Source of the DNA: an uncultured Clostridium sp.
Lineage (GTDB): Bacteria; Bacillota; Clostridia; Clostridiales; Clostridiaceae
Length of the DNA: 41,733 nt
Assembly (NCBI GenBank): GCA_900543325.1
Contig: UQQU01000026.1
Location: forward strand, 1-41,733
Reading direction: 5' to 3'
Shown here: positions 33,472-41,370 of the stretch, in pieces
Position numbering within the stretch: position 1 is the stretch's first letter
Layout: the number at the start of each line of letters is the position of its first letter
Position numbers and translations under genes: made by a program
The notes under the pieces: generated by a model
Database searches by the model: none
Told to the model about the DNA's origin: nothing
Seen by the model: only the letters and a program-made list of their open reading frames with translations

Positions 33472-34309
33472 ATTTTTCTAAAGCCTCACATACATTCTTC
33501 ATTAAAAGAGTTGTTGTAAGAGCTCCAACACCACCTGGCACAGGAGTAACAAAAGATGCTTTGTTTATAATTTTTTCAAAGTCAACATCTCCTGTAATTT
33601 TTCCTTCTACAGAATTAGTTCCTACATCAATAACTATTGCATCTTCTTTTACATAGCTATCATCTATAAACTTAGCTTTTCCTATAGCAACAATTAAAAT
33701 ATCTGCTCTCCTACATACTTCTTTTAAGTTTTTAGTTCTTGAATGACAAATTGTAACTGTACAATTTTCTTTAAGCATTAATGCTGCCGCTGGTTTACCT
33801 ACTATATTACTTCTTCCAACTACAACTACTTCCATTCCTTCTAAATTTATATTTAAGCTTTTTAATATTGTTAATACAGATTTAGGTGTACATGGCATGA
33901 AAGCTTCTTCTCCCATATATAGCTTTCCTTGATTAACAAATGTTAAACAATCTACGTCTTTTTCTGGAGATATTGATGATATTATTTTCTTTTCATCCAT
34001 ATTTTTAGGTAATGGTAATTGAAGTATTATACCATTTACACTATTATCATTATTTAGTTCTTCTATTTTTTTAATTAATTCATCTTCTGTTACATCATCA
34101 CTTAAATGAATTTTTTCAAATTCTAATCCTAGTGAAATGGCTACTTTTTCTTGATTATTTAAATAAAATAATGATCCACCATCATTACCAACTAATATAG
34201 ATGCAACTTTAGGTATATTCATTCCTTTTAACTTTCTAGTTTCTATAAAGTTTTTTATATTATCTTTAACTCCTAAAGCTATAGCTTTACCATCTATTCT
34301 ATCACCCAT
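33461..34309 (-). CDS. folD: Bifunctional methylenetetrahydrofolate dehydrogenase/cyclohydrolase
   Basis: It interconverts 5,10-methylene- and 10-formyl-tetrahydrofolate. The 282 residues include the folate-site YLNNQEK, LPLPKN, DVDCLTFVNQG, the NADP motif VVGRSNIVGKPAA and the C-terminal PVPGGVGALTT. The frame is open to 34336, but GGGGGC lies about 6 nt before the ATG at 34309. It lies 44 nt after nusB. Confidence 0.96.
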   Translation of the reverse strand: MGDRIDGKAIALGVKDNIKNFIETRKLKGMNIPKVASILVGNDGGSLFYLNNQEKVAISLGLEFEKIHLSDDVTEDELIKKIEELNNDNSVNGIILQLPLPKNMDEKKIISSISPEKDVDCLTFVNQGKLYMGEEAFMPCTPKSVLTILKSLNINLEGMEVVVVGRSNIVGKPAAALMLKENCTVTICHSRTKNLKEVCRRADILIVAIGKAKFIDDSYVKEDAIVIDVGTNSVEGKITGDVDFEKIINKASFVTPVPGGVGALTTTLLMKNVCEALEKYEN

Positions 34310-34353
34310 TTTTTTGCCCCCTCTAACTCTATCCAAAATACTCTTTATTTATA

Positions 34354-34758
34354 TTATAAACTTTTTAAAACCTTATCTAATACTCCGTTAACAAATGAAC
34401 AGCTCTTTTCATCTGAATATTTTTTAGTTAATTCAACTGCTTCATTTATTGCTACACTTCCTGGAACATCCTCAACAAATATCATTTCTCCTACTGCTAA
34501 TCTTAATATTGTAAGATTTACTTTAGAGATTCTATCTAACTTCCAGTTAACTAAAGATTCTACAATCTTTTTATCAATAACTTCTACATTATCAGTAACT
34601 GTTTTTACAACATTTTTTATATATTCTACGTCTATAGTATTTAAATCCATCTCATAATCTTCTATGAAGTTTTCTATTGTTTCCTCATAACTATTTTTGC
34701 TAAGTTCCATGCTAAAAAGCAACTCCATGGCTTTTTCTCTTGATTTCTGTCTTTTCAT
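34354..34758 (-). CDS. nusB: Transcription antitermination factor NusB
   Basis: A 134-residue all-helical factor acting with NusE on boxA RNA in rRNA transcription. It starts RQKSREKAMELLFSMELS and carries the family SVAINEAVELTKKYSDEKSCSFVNGVLD-type C-terminal region. AGGAGG precedes the ATG. The 245-nt gap upstream has TATAAT on the minus strand without a strong -35. Confidence 0.96.
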   Translation of the reverse strand: MKRQKSREKAMELLFSMELSKNSYEETIENFIEDYEMDLNTIDVEYIKNVVKTVTDNVEVIDKKIVESLVNWKLDRISKVNLTILRLAVGEMIFVEDVPGSVAINEAVELTKKYSDEKSCSFVNGVLDKVLKSL

Positions 34759-34974
34759 AACTTCCTCCTAAGTATATATAATATACATTAATCTCTTTAT
34801 TTGTATTATAAACTTATATTACATTAATTAAACATATGTATATTACAATATTATCTTATTTCTGTCCATAAAAATAATCTTTTACGAATCAACTTCTACT
34901 ATTATAAATAATTTTTTTTAAATTTACTATCTAAATTTTTATGTAAACCTTATATTTTTTTTTATTACAATGAG

Positions 34975-35002
34975 AAACCCTCTGTTTGACAGAGGGTTTT
35001 TT
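34975..35002. terminator. GC-rich terminator hairpin after yqhY; its T-tract favours the plus strand
   Basis: A 10-bp perfect stem (34975-34984 with 34990-34999), 5-nt loop, lies 5 nt after the yqhY stop. On the minus strand it is followed only by TTTCTC, while on the plus strand it is followed by TTTTTT. It probably ends yqhY but would work better for a plus-strand transcript. Confidence 0.7.
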
Positions 35003-35003
35003 A

Positions 35004-35393
35004 CTATACTTCTAGCGCTTCCTGTTGTTCTTGTTTTGGAACATATATGTTTTGAACATTGACATTAACTTTGTCAACCTTTAAGCCAGTCATAGCCTCA
35101 ACAGTCTTTTTAACATTTTCTTGAACTGCACTTACTACATCCGGAATCTTCATACCATACTCTACAGCTACATTTAATTCAATTATAGCTTTATCCTCTT
35201 CTAATGTAACCTTTACGCTCTTCCCACTAGAAGCCTTTTTACCTTTTAATATTTGTGATATGTTACTTGAAACTCCATGTGGAACTTCAACTATTCCTTG
35301 AATTTCATCTGCTGCTATTTCTGCTATAACACTTACTACTTCATCAGAAATTTTAACAATTCCTATAGTAGATTCATTGTTTACATTTTCCAT
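35004..35393 (-). CDS. yqhY: Asp23/Gls24 family envelope stress protein (YqhY-like)
   Basis: The 129-residue Asp23-family protein has the core ISDEVVSVIAEIAADEIQGIVEV and the conserved VNVNVQNIYVPK end. B. subtilis YqhY lies between accC and nusB and affects acetyl-CoA carboxylase regulation. Here it keeps its place before nusB, but accB and accC are absent. AAGGAGG precedes the ATG; that SD lies in the loop of a 6-bp hairpin (35395-35411), possibly keeping it exposed. Confidence 0.9.
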   Translation of the reverse strand: MENVNNESTIGIVKISDEVVSVIAEIAADEIQGIVEVPHGVSSNISQILKGKKASSGKSVKVTLEEDKAIIELNVAVEYGMKIPDVVSAVQENVKKTVEAMTGLKVDKVNVNVQNIYVPKQEQQEALEV

Positions 35394-35476
35394 GCCTTAA
35401 CCTCCTTAAGGTTTATTATATAAACCTACTTTTCCTTATGTTCATTATAGCAAAAGAGCCTTTATATTACAATGAA

Positions 35477-36004
35477 TTATTTCATTGATGTTATATCTAC
35501 ATCAGTTAAAGTAGTAATATCTTCAACAACCTTCTTTATTACAGCTGCATTTTCCTCTGATAAAACATCATCTACTTTTACATAAACTTTTACAGTTTTG
35601 TTATCACTGATCATGCAAAGAGCATCTTCATAGCCTTTATTTCTAATTTCTGATTCTACTCTACTTTCTTGGTCTTTCATTTTAGCTTTTTCAACTAATG
35701 CATTATTTGCTATATCCTTTGATTCTTGTGATGCATTTGCATCTTCTGTAATAGCTTTCATATCATCTACATACTTTTCATCTTGCTGCTCTTTAGTTAA
35801 CCTCATACTATAGAAATACTCTGTTGTACTTAAAGTTTCTTCTGTCGCTGCATCAGTTTTAGTATTATCAGTATTTTGCTTTAATACTGCTTCTAAGCTT
35901 GTTGGATCGTTATATCCATTTTCATTTAGCTTCATAGATAACACTCCAACACATACTATTAAAGCCATTAGTGTAAAAATAATCCCAAATTGTTTTTTTG
36001 TCAT
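35477..36004 (-). CDS. spoIIIAH: Stage III sporulation protein AH
   Basis: A mother-cell membrane protein whose YscJ/FliF-like ring domain binds forespore SpoIIQ across the intermembrane space. The 175 residues have one N-terminal membrane helix (about 8-26), a linker, and the C-terminal ring domain (about 75-175). It is last in the spoIIIA operon, with a weaker gap (83 nt) to yqhY. GGGAGG precedes the ATG. Confidence 0.93.
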   Translation of the reverse strand: MTKKQFGIIFTLMALIVCVGVLSMKLNENGYNDPTSLEAVLKQNTDNTKTDAATEETLSTTEYFYSMRLTKEQQDEKYVDDMKAITEDANASQESKDIANNALVEKAKMKDQESRVESEIRNKGYEDALCMISDNKTVKVYVKVDDVLSEENAAVIKKVVEDITTLTDVDITSMK

Positions 36005-36043
36005 TTTTAATTCCTCCCATTCTTTTTATATAACATATATATG

Positions 36044-36661
36044 CTAGCTTCCCATCGGATATACATTAACCTTATCCAAACTTAAATTATATAAACTTGA
36101 AACAGCCTTTTGTATATCATATGTTATCTTACTGCTCTTAGCACCCTCTGCAACAATTAACACTCCTGTAATTTGTGGTTTATATGTCTTAGTTATAAAA
36201 GGCTCACTTGTACTTGAATCACTTTGCATTACTACTGTTGTTCCCTCTGTTTCTTGCTTTGTTACTCTTGTTCCTCCGTTAGTGTCTTCCTCTTGTGTCT
36301 CTGATGTTTGAGTACTTGAATTTGTTGCTGGTACTTTTACTTCGCTACTATCAAAATAAATATTAACAACAACTTCTCCTACTCCATCAATTTTAGAAAG
36401 TATCTCCTCTAACTTTTCTTTTTGTTCCTCTTCGTAATCTAATAGTTCCTTAGATGTTGTAACACCTTCCTCACCCGAAACTTCTTGAGCTCCACTAGGT
36501 GTATTATTGCTATTTCCTTTAGTTAGATCAGCATCATCTCCCATAAAATTACTAACTGCAAGCCATAAAAATATAATTACAAGTAATACTATTAAGCAAT
36601 TAACAAATTTTTTATTTTGCATAAGTTTATTCATCTCTTCATTTAATTTATCTTTATCCAT
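36044..36661 (-). CDS. spoIIIAG: Stage III sporulation protein AG
   Basis: The 205-residue channel protein has a membrane helix (about 19-40) and a C-terminal ring-building motif domain, with a Thr/Ser/Glu-rich insert (about 110-145) between beta strands, as in B. subtilis SpoIIIAG, where it forms the large beta-barrel ring. The C-terminal LSLDKVNVYPMGS is conserved and recurs in SpoIIIAF. It follows spoIIIAF by 25 nt. Confidence 0.93.
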   Translation of the reverse strand: MDKDKLNEEMNKLMQNKKFVNCLIVLLVIIFLWLAVSNFMGDDADLTKGNSNNTPSGAQEVSGEEGVTTSKELLDYEEEQKEKLEEILSKIDGVGEVVVNIYFDSSEVKVPATNSSTQTSETQEEDTNGGTRVTKQETEGTTVVMQSDSSTSEPFITKTYKPQITGVLIVAEGAKSSKITYDIQKAVSSLYNLSLDKVNVYPMGS

Positions 36662-36686
36662 ACCTCTCTTCCCCTCCTATTCTTCA

Positions 36687-37271
36687 TTATTTTCCCATAC
36701 TATATAACTTTATTTTTTCTGTTGGTATTTTAAAAACTTCTGATAAGTAATTCTTAATTTCTTCTTCATCTTCCACTGTTTCTTCATTTGATACTGCTTC
36801 TTCACTTTCTTCATCTATATTAATTTTAATACTATCAACTAATTTTATTCCTCCCTCTTTTACTCCTACCTCTAAACTCTCTATACTATAAGTCATATTT
36901 TCTAAATCTATTTCACATTTAACATTTGATTTAAAATCTTTATCTGAAAATTCTTCTTTAAGTAAACTATCACAATTACTGTTTAAGTTATTTTTAAATG
37001 ATTCTATTTGACTTTCACTTATACTCTCTTTATTATCGCTAGTTGTACCTTCGTAAAACATACTCTCATAACTTTTTATAGTATTTACCAACTCTTGCTC
37101 TCCACTAGTAAAGAACTTTACTATTGGATTTATCATTACTGAAATAAGTATTAATCCTAAGACAAATTTTATATATTTCTTCATAGAGTTATCTGGAGAA
37201 ATTATCTCTACTGCAGTCATAAATATCATTGTAGCCACTAAGGTTATAACAAAATTACTTATATACTCCAT
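36687..37271 (-). CDS. spoIIIAF: Stage III sporulation protein AF
   Basis: The 194-residue membrane protein has two N-terminal hydrophobic segments (about 8-22 and 35-55) and a soluble ring-motif domain ending EKIKLYSMGK. The frame is open to 37358, but AGGAGG lies 9 nt before the ATG at 37271, 5 nt after the spoIIIAE stop, so the shorter start fits. Confidence 0.92.
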   Translation of the reverse strand: MEYISNFVITLVATMIFMTAVEIISPDNSMKKYIKFVLGLILISVMINPIVKFFTSGEQELVNTIKSYESMFYEGTTSDNKESISESQIESFKNNLNSNCDSLLKEEFSDKDFKSNVKCEIDLENMTYSIESLEVGVKEGGIKLVDSIKINIDEESEEAVSNEETVEDEEEIKNYLSEVFKIPTEKIKLYSMGK

Positions 37272-37276
37272 ATTTC

Positions 37277-38470
37277 TTAACCTCCTATAACAAATTTTCC
37301 TGCTGATATCATAATTGCTATAAGAATAAAGAACATTATACTTACACTTAAAACGCATGACATTATTAATACTAAAGATTCACCTGCAGCAGATATAGAA
37401 CTTGTTATTCTCTTATCAGTTACTGGTTCTAGCAATGCTGCTGAAAGCTTAAAAATAAGTGATGATAATACTATCTTAATGATAGGATATAAAATTATTA
37501 AAATTATAACTATTAACCCAATTGATCCAATTGCATTTTTTATAATTAACGAATATCCTGCTACAGATGATATAGCATCTGAAAAAGACTTTCCTACTAT
37601 TGGTATAAAATTATCAACAGCGAATTTAGTAGTTTTCAATGTAACAGCATCTATGGTAGAAGAGGTTATACCTCTAATAGTTAAAATACCTATGAAGATA
37701 GTTAGAATAATTCCTTGTAACCACACAGTAGATTTTTTTACCATACTACATAAATTAGATAACTTTGATTCTGTTGAGATATTATTTGTAAACTGTAATA
37801 CAAAAGTTATTAAAATTAATGGTATTATTACATTCATATATATTTTAGGAATTAATATTGTAGCTCCAAGAATTATTGGATCCATAGTAGCTGCCTGAGT
37901 CAACCCTCCCGCTGCAGCCAACATAAGTACTAAAACTGGTAGAACTTTATCCATAAAATCTGTAATTTGAACAATTACATCCTTTGCTAATGATATGGAT
38001 ATAATGAATGTTTTTGATAATAATATTATTAAAATAGCATAACAAGCATAAAAAGCTACCTGGGATACTCCTTCGCTTGAAAAAGATGATTGTATATTCT
38101 TAAATAATGAACATATTATCCCTATTGCAACAATTGAAAATGCCAAGGATAATATAGTTTTTACTTCTCTAAAAAACAGACTTATAATAGCATTTAAAAT
38201 TGTTGAAAAAGATAGATTGCCTTCACCAGTTTCTATATAATTTTGTACGTAGCTTATTGGATCTAACTCATTAATAAGCTCTACATCGCTTTTCATTGTA
38301 TTTATATAATCATATAGACTATTAAGCTTTGATTCTACTTCTTCATCATTAGTTATATTAGTAAGTTCCTCAGCATAAACAATTTTATTAGGGAATATTG
38401 AAATCCCCCTAAATCCTAGAACACTTATAATTGTCAAAGACCAAATTATCTTTAAAATATAGTTTCTCAT
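37277..38470 (-). CDS. spoIIIAE: Stage III sporulation protein AE
   Basis: The 397-residue polytopic protein has a signal-like N-terminus (about 1-33), an extracytoplasmic region, then about eight membrane segments with the conserved DKVLPVLVLMLAAAGG and DNFIPIVGKSFSDA. It is the membrane core of the SpoIIIA export complex. AGGTGAG precedes the ATG. It is 8 nt after spoIIIAD. Confidence 0.94.
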   Translation of the reverse strand: MRNYILKIIWSLTIISVLGFRGISIFPNKIVYAEELTNITNDEEVESKLNSLYDYINTMKSDVELINELDPISYVQNYIETGEGNLSFSTILNAIISLFFREVKTILSLAFSIVAIGIICSLFKNIQSSFSSEGVSQVAFYACYAILIILLSKTFIISISLAKDVIVQITDFMDKVLPVLVLMLAAAGGLTQAATMDPIILGATILIPKIYMNVIIPLILITFVLQFTNNISTESKLSNLCSMVKKSTVWLQGIILTIFIGILTIRGITSSTIDAVTLKTTKFAVDNFIPIVGKSFSDAISSVAGYSLIIKNAIGSIGLIVIILIILYPIIKIVLSSLIFKLSAALLEPVTDKRITSSISAAGESLVLIMSCVLSVSIMFFILIAIMISAGKFVIGG

Positions 38471-38478
38471 TTTCTCAC

Positions 38479-38862
38479 CTACAATATCTGAAGAATTGAA
38501 TTCAATACAGCCATTAAAATTGGAACTGCTAATCCTAGTATCATAATTTTTCCAGCAAATTCAACCTTGCTTCCTATACTCCCTGCTCCTGAATCTTTGC
38601 ATATTTCACTGCAAAAAGATGTTATATAGGCAATTGCAAGAATTTTTAATACAATTCCAATATAAACTGTATCTATATTAGCTTTATTAGCAATATCTTT
38701 AATAAACTCTATTACCTCAGCTAATTGACCTATCATATAAAGGAATATTCCTATTCCAGCAGCAAGTATTACAAGAAACCCCATTTCAGATTTATTATCT
38801 TTTAATAAAAGGAATACGAATAAAGCAGTGAATGCAAAAAATGCAACTTGAATTATCTCCAT
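38479..38862 (-). CDS. spoIIIAD: Stage III sporulation protein AD
   Basis: A 127-residue membrane protein with about four segments, conserved around VLKILAIAYITSFCSEICKDSGAGSIG-type sequence (residues 83-109). The frame also begins with a GTG at 38871 right after the spoIIIAC stop, but AGGTGAG is placed for the ATG at 38862. Confidence 0.92.
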   Translation of the reverse strand: MEIIQVAFFAFTALFVFLLLKDNKSEMGFLVILAAGIGIFLYMIGQLAEVIEFIKDIANKANIDTVYIGIVLKILAIAYITSFCSEICKDSGAGSIGSKVEFAGKIMILGLAVPILMAVLNSILQIL

Positions 38863-38871
38863 AAAACTCAC

Positions 38872-39069
38872 CTAAAAAGTAAACATAGTTTTTACAGTAT
38901 CAAAAAGATTTGATATCATTCCAATAATAGTAACTAAAATAATAACCATTCCTGCTAAATTGGCTAATACTGCAAATTCCTTTTTTCCATTTCCCTCTAA
39001 TACTTTTTCAATAACCATAAGTAAAACTCCCATTGCTCCAATCTTAAACAGTAAACTTACATCAAACAT
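38872..39069 (-). CDS. spoIIIAC: Stage III sporulation protein AC
   Basis: A 65-residue protein with two membrane segments (about 5-22 and 34-55) and the conserved LEGNGKKEFA loop. GGGGGAG lies about 11 nt before the ATG. It overlaps or abuts spoIIIAD at its stop. Confidence 0.92.
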   Translation of the reverse strand: MFDVSLLFKIGAMGVLLMVIEKVLEGNGKKEFAVLANLAGMVIILVTIIGMISNLFDTVKTMFTF

Positions 39070-39087
39070 AATAAATTATACTCCCCC

Positions 39088-39606
39088 TTAGATAAAAAAT
39101 ATTGCTAGCATCGCACCAATAGACAATCCCAACGTTCTATATAATTTAATATTTTCTTTTTCAAATTTTTTTGCCTCTTTATAATTTATATCTATATTAT
39201 CTAACGCAACCTTAAAAATCTTATCTTGCCCTGTTACTCCTGATGAACCTAGTGTTTTAAAAAAATCGCTTATAATCTTATAATCATCATCCCATAAATT
39301 CATCTTTTCTTTTAATTTTGCATAAGCATTTTCAAAACTTTCATATATAGTACCTGCATAACCATTCTCTAGTGCAAATGACATATCACTAAATATTTCT
39401 GAAACAGGATCAGAAACTTTTTTACTAATTTCCAATAACCCATCAGGCAATGGAGTATTAGCATATATAATCTCATTACTCAATAATAAAAGCCCTTTTT
39501 GAAATTCTTTTAATTGAATACTTCTTCTTTTATAATTTTCTCCTAAAAAGAAACCTATAAATGTACAAATTATAAACATGGAAAAAATCATTAAACTTCT
39601 AAACAT
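39088..39606 (-). CDS. spoIIIAB: Stage III sporulation protein AB
   Basis: The 172-residue protein has a membrane helix at each end (about 4-22 and 156-171) and a helical middle, the layout of SpoIIIAB, which resembles type II secretion GspF domains. Conserved EIIYANTPLPDGL and LGSSGVTGQ are present. The ATG overlaps the 3' end of spoIIIAA by 16 nt, with AAGGG 6 nt upstream. Confidence 0.93.
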   Translation of the reverse strand: MFRSLMIFSMFIICTFIGFFLGENYKRRSIQLKEFQKGLLLLSNEIIYANTPLPDGLLEISKKVSDPVSEIFSDMSFALENGYAGTIYESFENAYAKLKEKMNLWDDDYKIISDFFKTLGSSGVTGQDKIFKVALDNIDINYKEAKKFEKENIKLYRTLGLSIGAMLAIFFI

Positions 39607-40514
39607 TGCAATCCCTTCTCTCTACTTACCTTATAAACCTTTTCTATAGTTCCAGCCCCCCTTCGATTGCTTAATAATATAATTCTTTCTAGCACGCAAT
39701 TATCTATTAATTCTTTAAAAACCTTTCTATTATAAACATCATTTATATCATAACCATGCACAGTAACTATAACGTTGACACCAGAATTAAAAGCCATATT
39801 TAACGCTTCTAAATCACCTTCTGTTCCTATCTCATCACATATTAATACTTCTGGTGAAAGACTTCTTATTGCCATAATCATACCTGATTTTTTTAAACAA
39901 TTATCTAAAATATCAGTTCTGATTCCTACATTCATTTGTGGTATGCCATTATAACAAGCTGCAATTTCACTCCTTTCATCTACTATTGTTACTTTTTTTC
40001 CTTTTAGATTTATCTGATACATTCCATTAGATAAATTTTTAGCTATATCTCTTAATATAGTAGTTTTACCACACTTAGGAGGAGATACTATTAATGTATT
40101 ATATACTCTATTGTTTTCTGTAATTAACCTCATAACTTTATTAGATGACCCTATAATCTCTTTACATATCCTTATATTCAATGATGAAATATTCTTTATT
40201 GTTCTAACCTCACCCTTTGATATTACGCACTCTCCAGCAAGTCCAACTCTATGCCCGCCCTTTAATGTAATATATCCTTGCTTAATTTCCTCTTCAAAGG
40301 CATATAGTGAATAATTAGAAATTTTAGCTATCATATACCTTAAGTCTTCTTTTGTAGGAATATAATCTAGGACTTTTTCTTCAAAGGATAGATTCAGTAT
40401 TATAGGTTTTCCTATTTTAATCCTTATTTCTTGTATTCCATCACTCAGTAAAAATTCTTTAATACTATTCCCTATACTTTCTGGAAGTATTTTATAAACT
40501 TCATCATATTTCAT
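39591..40514 (-). CDS. spoIIIAA: Stage III sporulation protein AA (ATPase)
   Basis: The cytoplasmic ATPase that powers the SpoIIIA-SpoIIQ channel. The 307 residues carry a Walker A SPPKCGKTT (144-152), the DERSEIAAC motif (179-187) and Walker B VLICDEIG (223-230), all typical of this secretion-type ATPase. It is first in the eight-gene operon. AAGGAAGTG lies about 7 nt before the ATG. A weak sigmaE-like promoter lies about 60 nt upstream. Confidence 0.95.
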   Translation of the reverse strand: MKYDEVYKILPESIGNSIKEFLLSDGIQEIRIKIGKPIILNLSFEEKVLDYIPTKEDLRYMIAKISNYSLYAFEEEIKQGYITLKGGHRVGLAGECVISKGEVRTIKNISSLNIRICKEIIGSSNKVMRLITENNRVYNTLIVSPPKCGKTTILRDIAKNLSNGMYQINLKGKKVTIVDERSEIAACYNGIPQMNVGIRTDILDNCLKKSGMIMAIRSLSPEVLICDEIGTEGDLEALNMAFNSGVNVIVTVHGYDINDVYNRKVFKELIDNCVLERIILLSNRRGAGTIEKVYKVSREKGLQCLEV

Positions 40515-40575
40515 ACCATCACTTCCTTAATTACCTTTCTCTTTAATTTTTATTTCACATAATAACGAATTATTC

Positions 40576-40604
40576 ATACTATAAAAAAAATATGTAAAAT
40601 ATTT
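40576..40604 (-). promoter_or_regulatory. Possible sigmaE promoter of the spoIIIA operon
   Basis: On the minus strand AAATATT (40604-40598), 14-bp spacer and TATAGTAT (40583-40576) partly match sigmaE -35 and -10 elements, with the same spacing as the spoIIM candidate. The rest of the 246-nt gap holds the terminator at 40682-40724 and nothing else I recognise. Confidence 0.33.
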
Positions 40605-40681
40605 CTTTAAAAATATATGTAAAATAAATATCTATAATAATATATTTATTTGATTATATATAAATTCCATAAATTTAATCA

Positions 40682-40724
40682 AAAAAATAGGCTATTGCAA
40701 ATTAATTGCAATAGCCTATTTTTT
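40682..40724. terminator. Intrinsic terminator of the CD1247-like gene
   Basis: A 19-bp perfect stem (40682-40700 with 40706-40724), 5-nt loop, with A- and T-tracts at the stem base, lies about 37 nt after the gene's stop and before the spoIIIA promoter region. Confidence 0.88.
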
Positions 40725-40760
40725 AAAATCAAGTAAATCTTAATAAATATATACTATGTA

Positions 40761-41126
40761 TTACTCTCTAGCTATTCCACCACAAAACGGACAAGGAATA
40801 GCATTATTATTATTTAATGCTTGTTGTTCTACAAATAAAGGTTTACTACACTTTTCACAATTGATTTCAACATATTCATCTTCTAATCCGTTTAAATCAT
40901 CAAATGTTACTTCTTCAAATAGTTCATCTTGTATATCTGTTAAATCATTATCTATATACTCTATATTTTCTTCTAAATATTCTTGTCTTGAATTTAAATC
41001 CTCAACCTTTGAAGATAAGTCTAGTAATATATCACTTAAAGAATTAAATATATCTGCATATTTTTCATCTTTTATATCATTTATCTTATTTTTCACTTGA
41101 TCTATTTTAGTATATACATCTCTCAT
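40761..41126 (-). CDS. CD1247-type protein: coiled coil plus C-terminal zinc ribbon
   Basis: A 121-residue protein with an acidic helical N-terminal part (about 1-80, probable coiled coil) and a C-terminal zinc ribbon, C90xxC93 and C112xxC115. It matches the clostridial CD1247 N-terminal domain family by pattern; its function is unknown. AAGGA lies 9 nt before the ATG. It is a single gene between the spoIIIA operon and the repeat-containing gap before efp. Confidence 0.75.
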   Translation of the reverse strand: MRDVYTKIDQVKNKINDIKDEKYADIFNSLSDILLDLSSKVEDLNSRQEYLEENIEYIDNDLTDIQDELFEEVTFDDLNGLEDEYVEINCEKCSKPLFVEQQALNNNNAIPCPFCGGIARE

Positions 41127-41212
41127 ACTTTCACTTCCTTTGAAGAAATTATTATATATATGATTATACCCTTATTTTCTAATCTTTAAAAGAAAAACTA
41201 AGAACACATTTA

Positions 41213-41248
41213 TATAAGCTGGAATAACTAAATCAAAGATTTAGATTC
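41213..41248. repeat. 36-bp direct repeat, copy 1, with internal hairpin
   Basis: It matches the copy at 41284-41319 in 35 of 36 positions. It contains CTAAATC-AAA-GATTTAG, a 7-bp stem with a 3-nt loop, flanked by GAAT and ATTC that can extend the stem. Copies start 71 bp apart. The gap 41127-41212 upstream is AT-rich with no feature seen. Confidence 0.85.
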
Positions 41249-41260
41249 AATATCTGAAAC

Positions 41261-41284
41261 ACCTACTCACATCCATTCGTAGGT
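41261..41284. repeat. Central hairpin between the two 36-bp repeats
   Basis: Arms ACCTAC (41261-41266) and GTAGGT (41279-41284) form a 6-bp stem around a 12-nt loop, centrally between the two repeats. The whole 41213-41325 segment thus folds as hairpin-hairpin-hairpin. Confidence 0.6.
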
Positions 41285-41319
41285 ATAAGCTCGAATAACT
41301 AAATCAAAGATTTAGATTC
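41284..41319. repeat. 36-bp direct repeat, copy 2, with extended hairpin
   Basis: Same sequence as copy 1 except one G/C change at its ninth base. Here outer arms AAGC (41287-41290) and GCTT (41322-41325) also pair, making a larger hairpin that copy 1 lacks. No flanking target duplication was recognised. Confidence 0.85.
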
Positions 41320-41330
41320 TCGCTTAAAAA

Positions 41331-41361
41331 AAACAAATGCTAAGTTAAAAACCTAGCATTT
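41331..41361 (-). terminator. Intrinsic terminator of efp
   Basis: An 8-bp stem (41335-41342 with 41354-41361) extendable by G-U and G-C pairs, followed on the minus strand by a T8 tract, 10 nt after the efp stop. Confidence 0.82.
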
Positions 41362-41370
41362 ACTTTAAGA

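Noticed and set aside
41213..41319. CRISPR array
   Set aside because: Only two repeats, each with a long internal palindrome and shared flanks, the interval itself contains a hairpin, and no cas genes are present.
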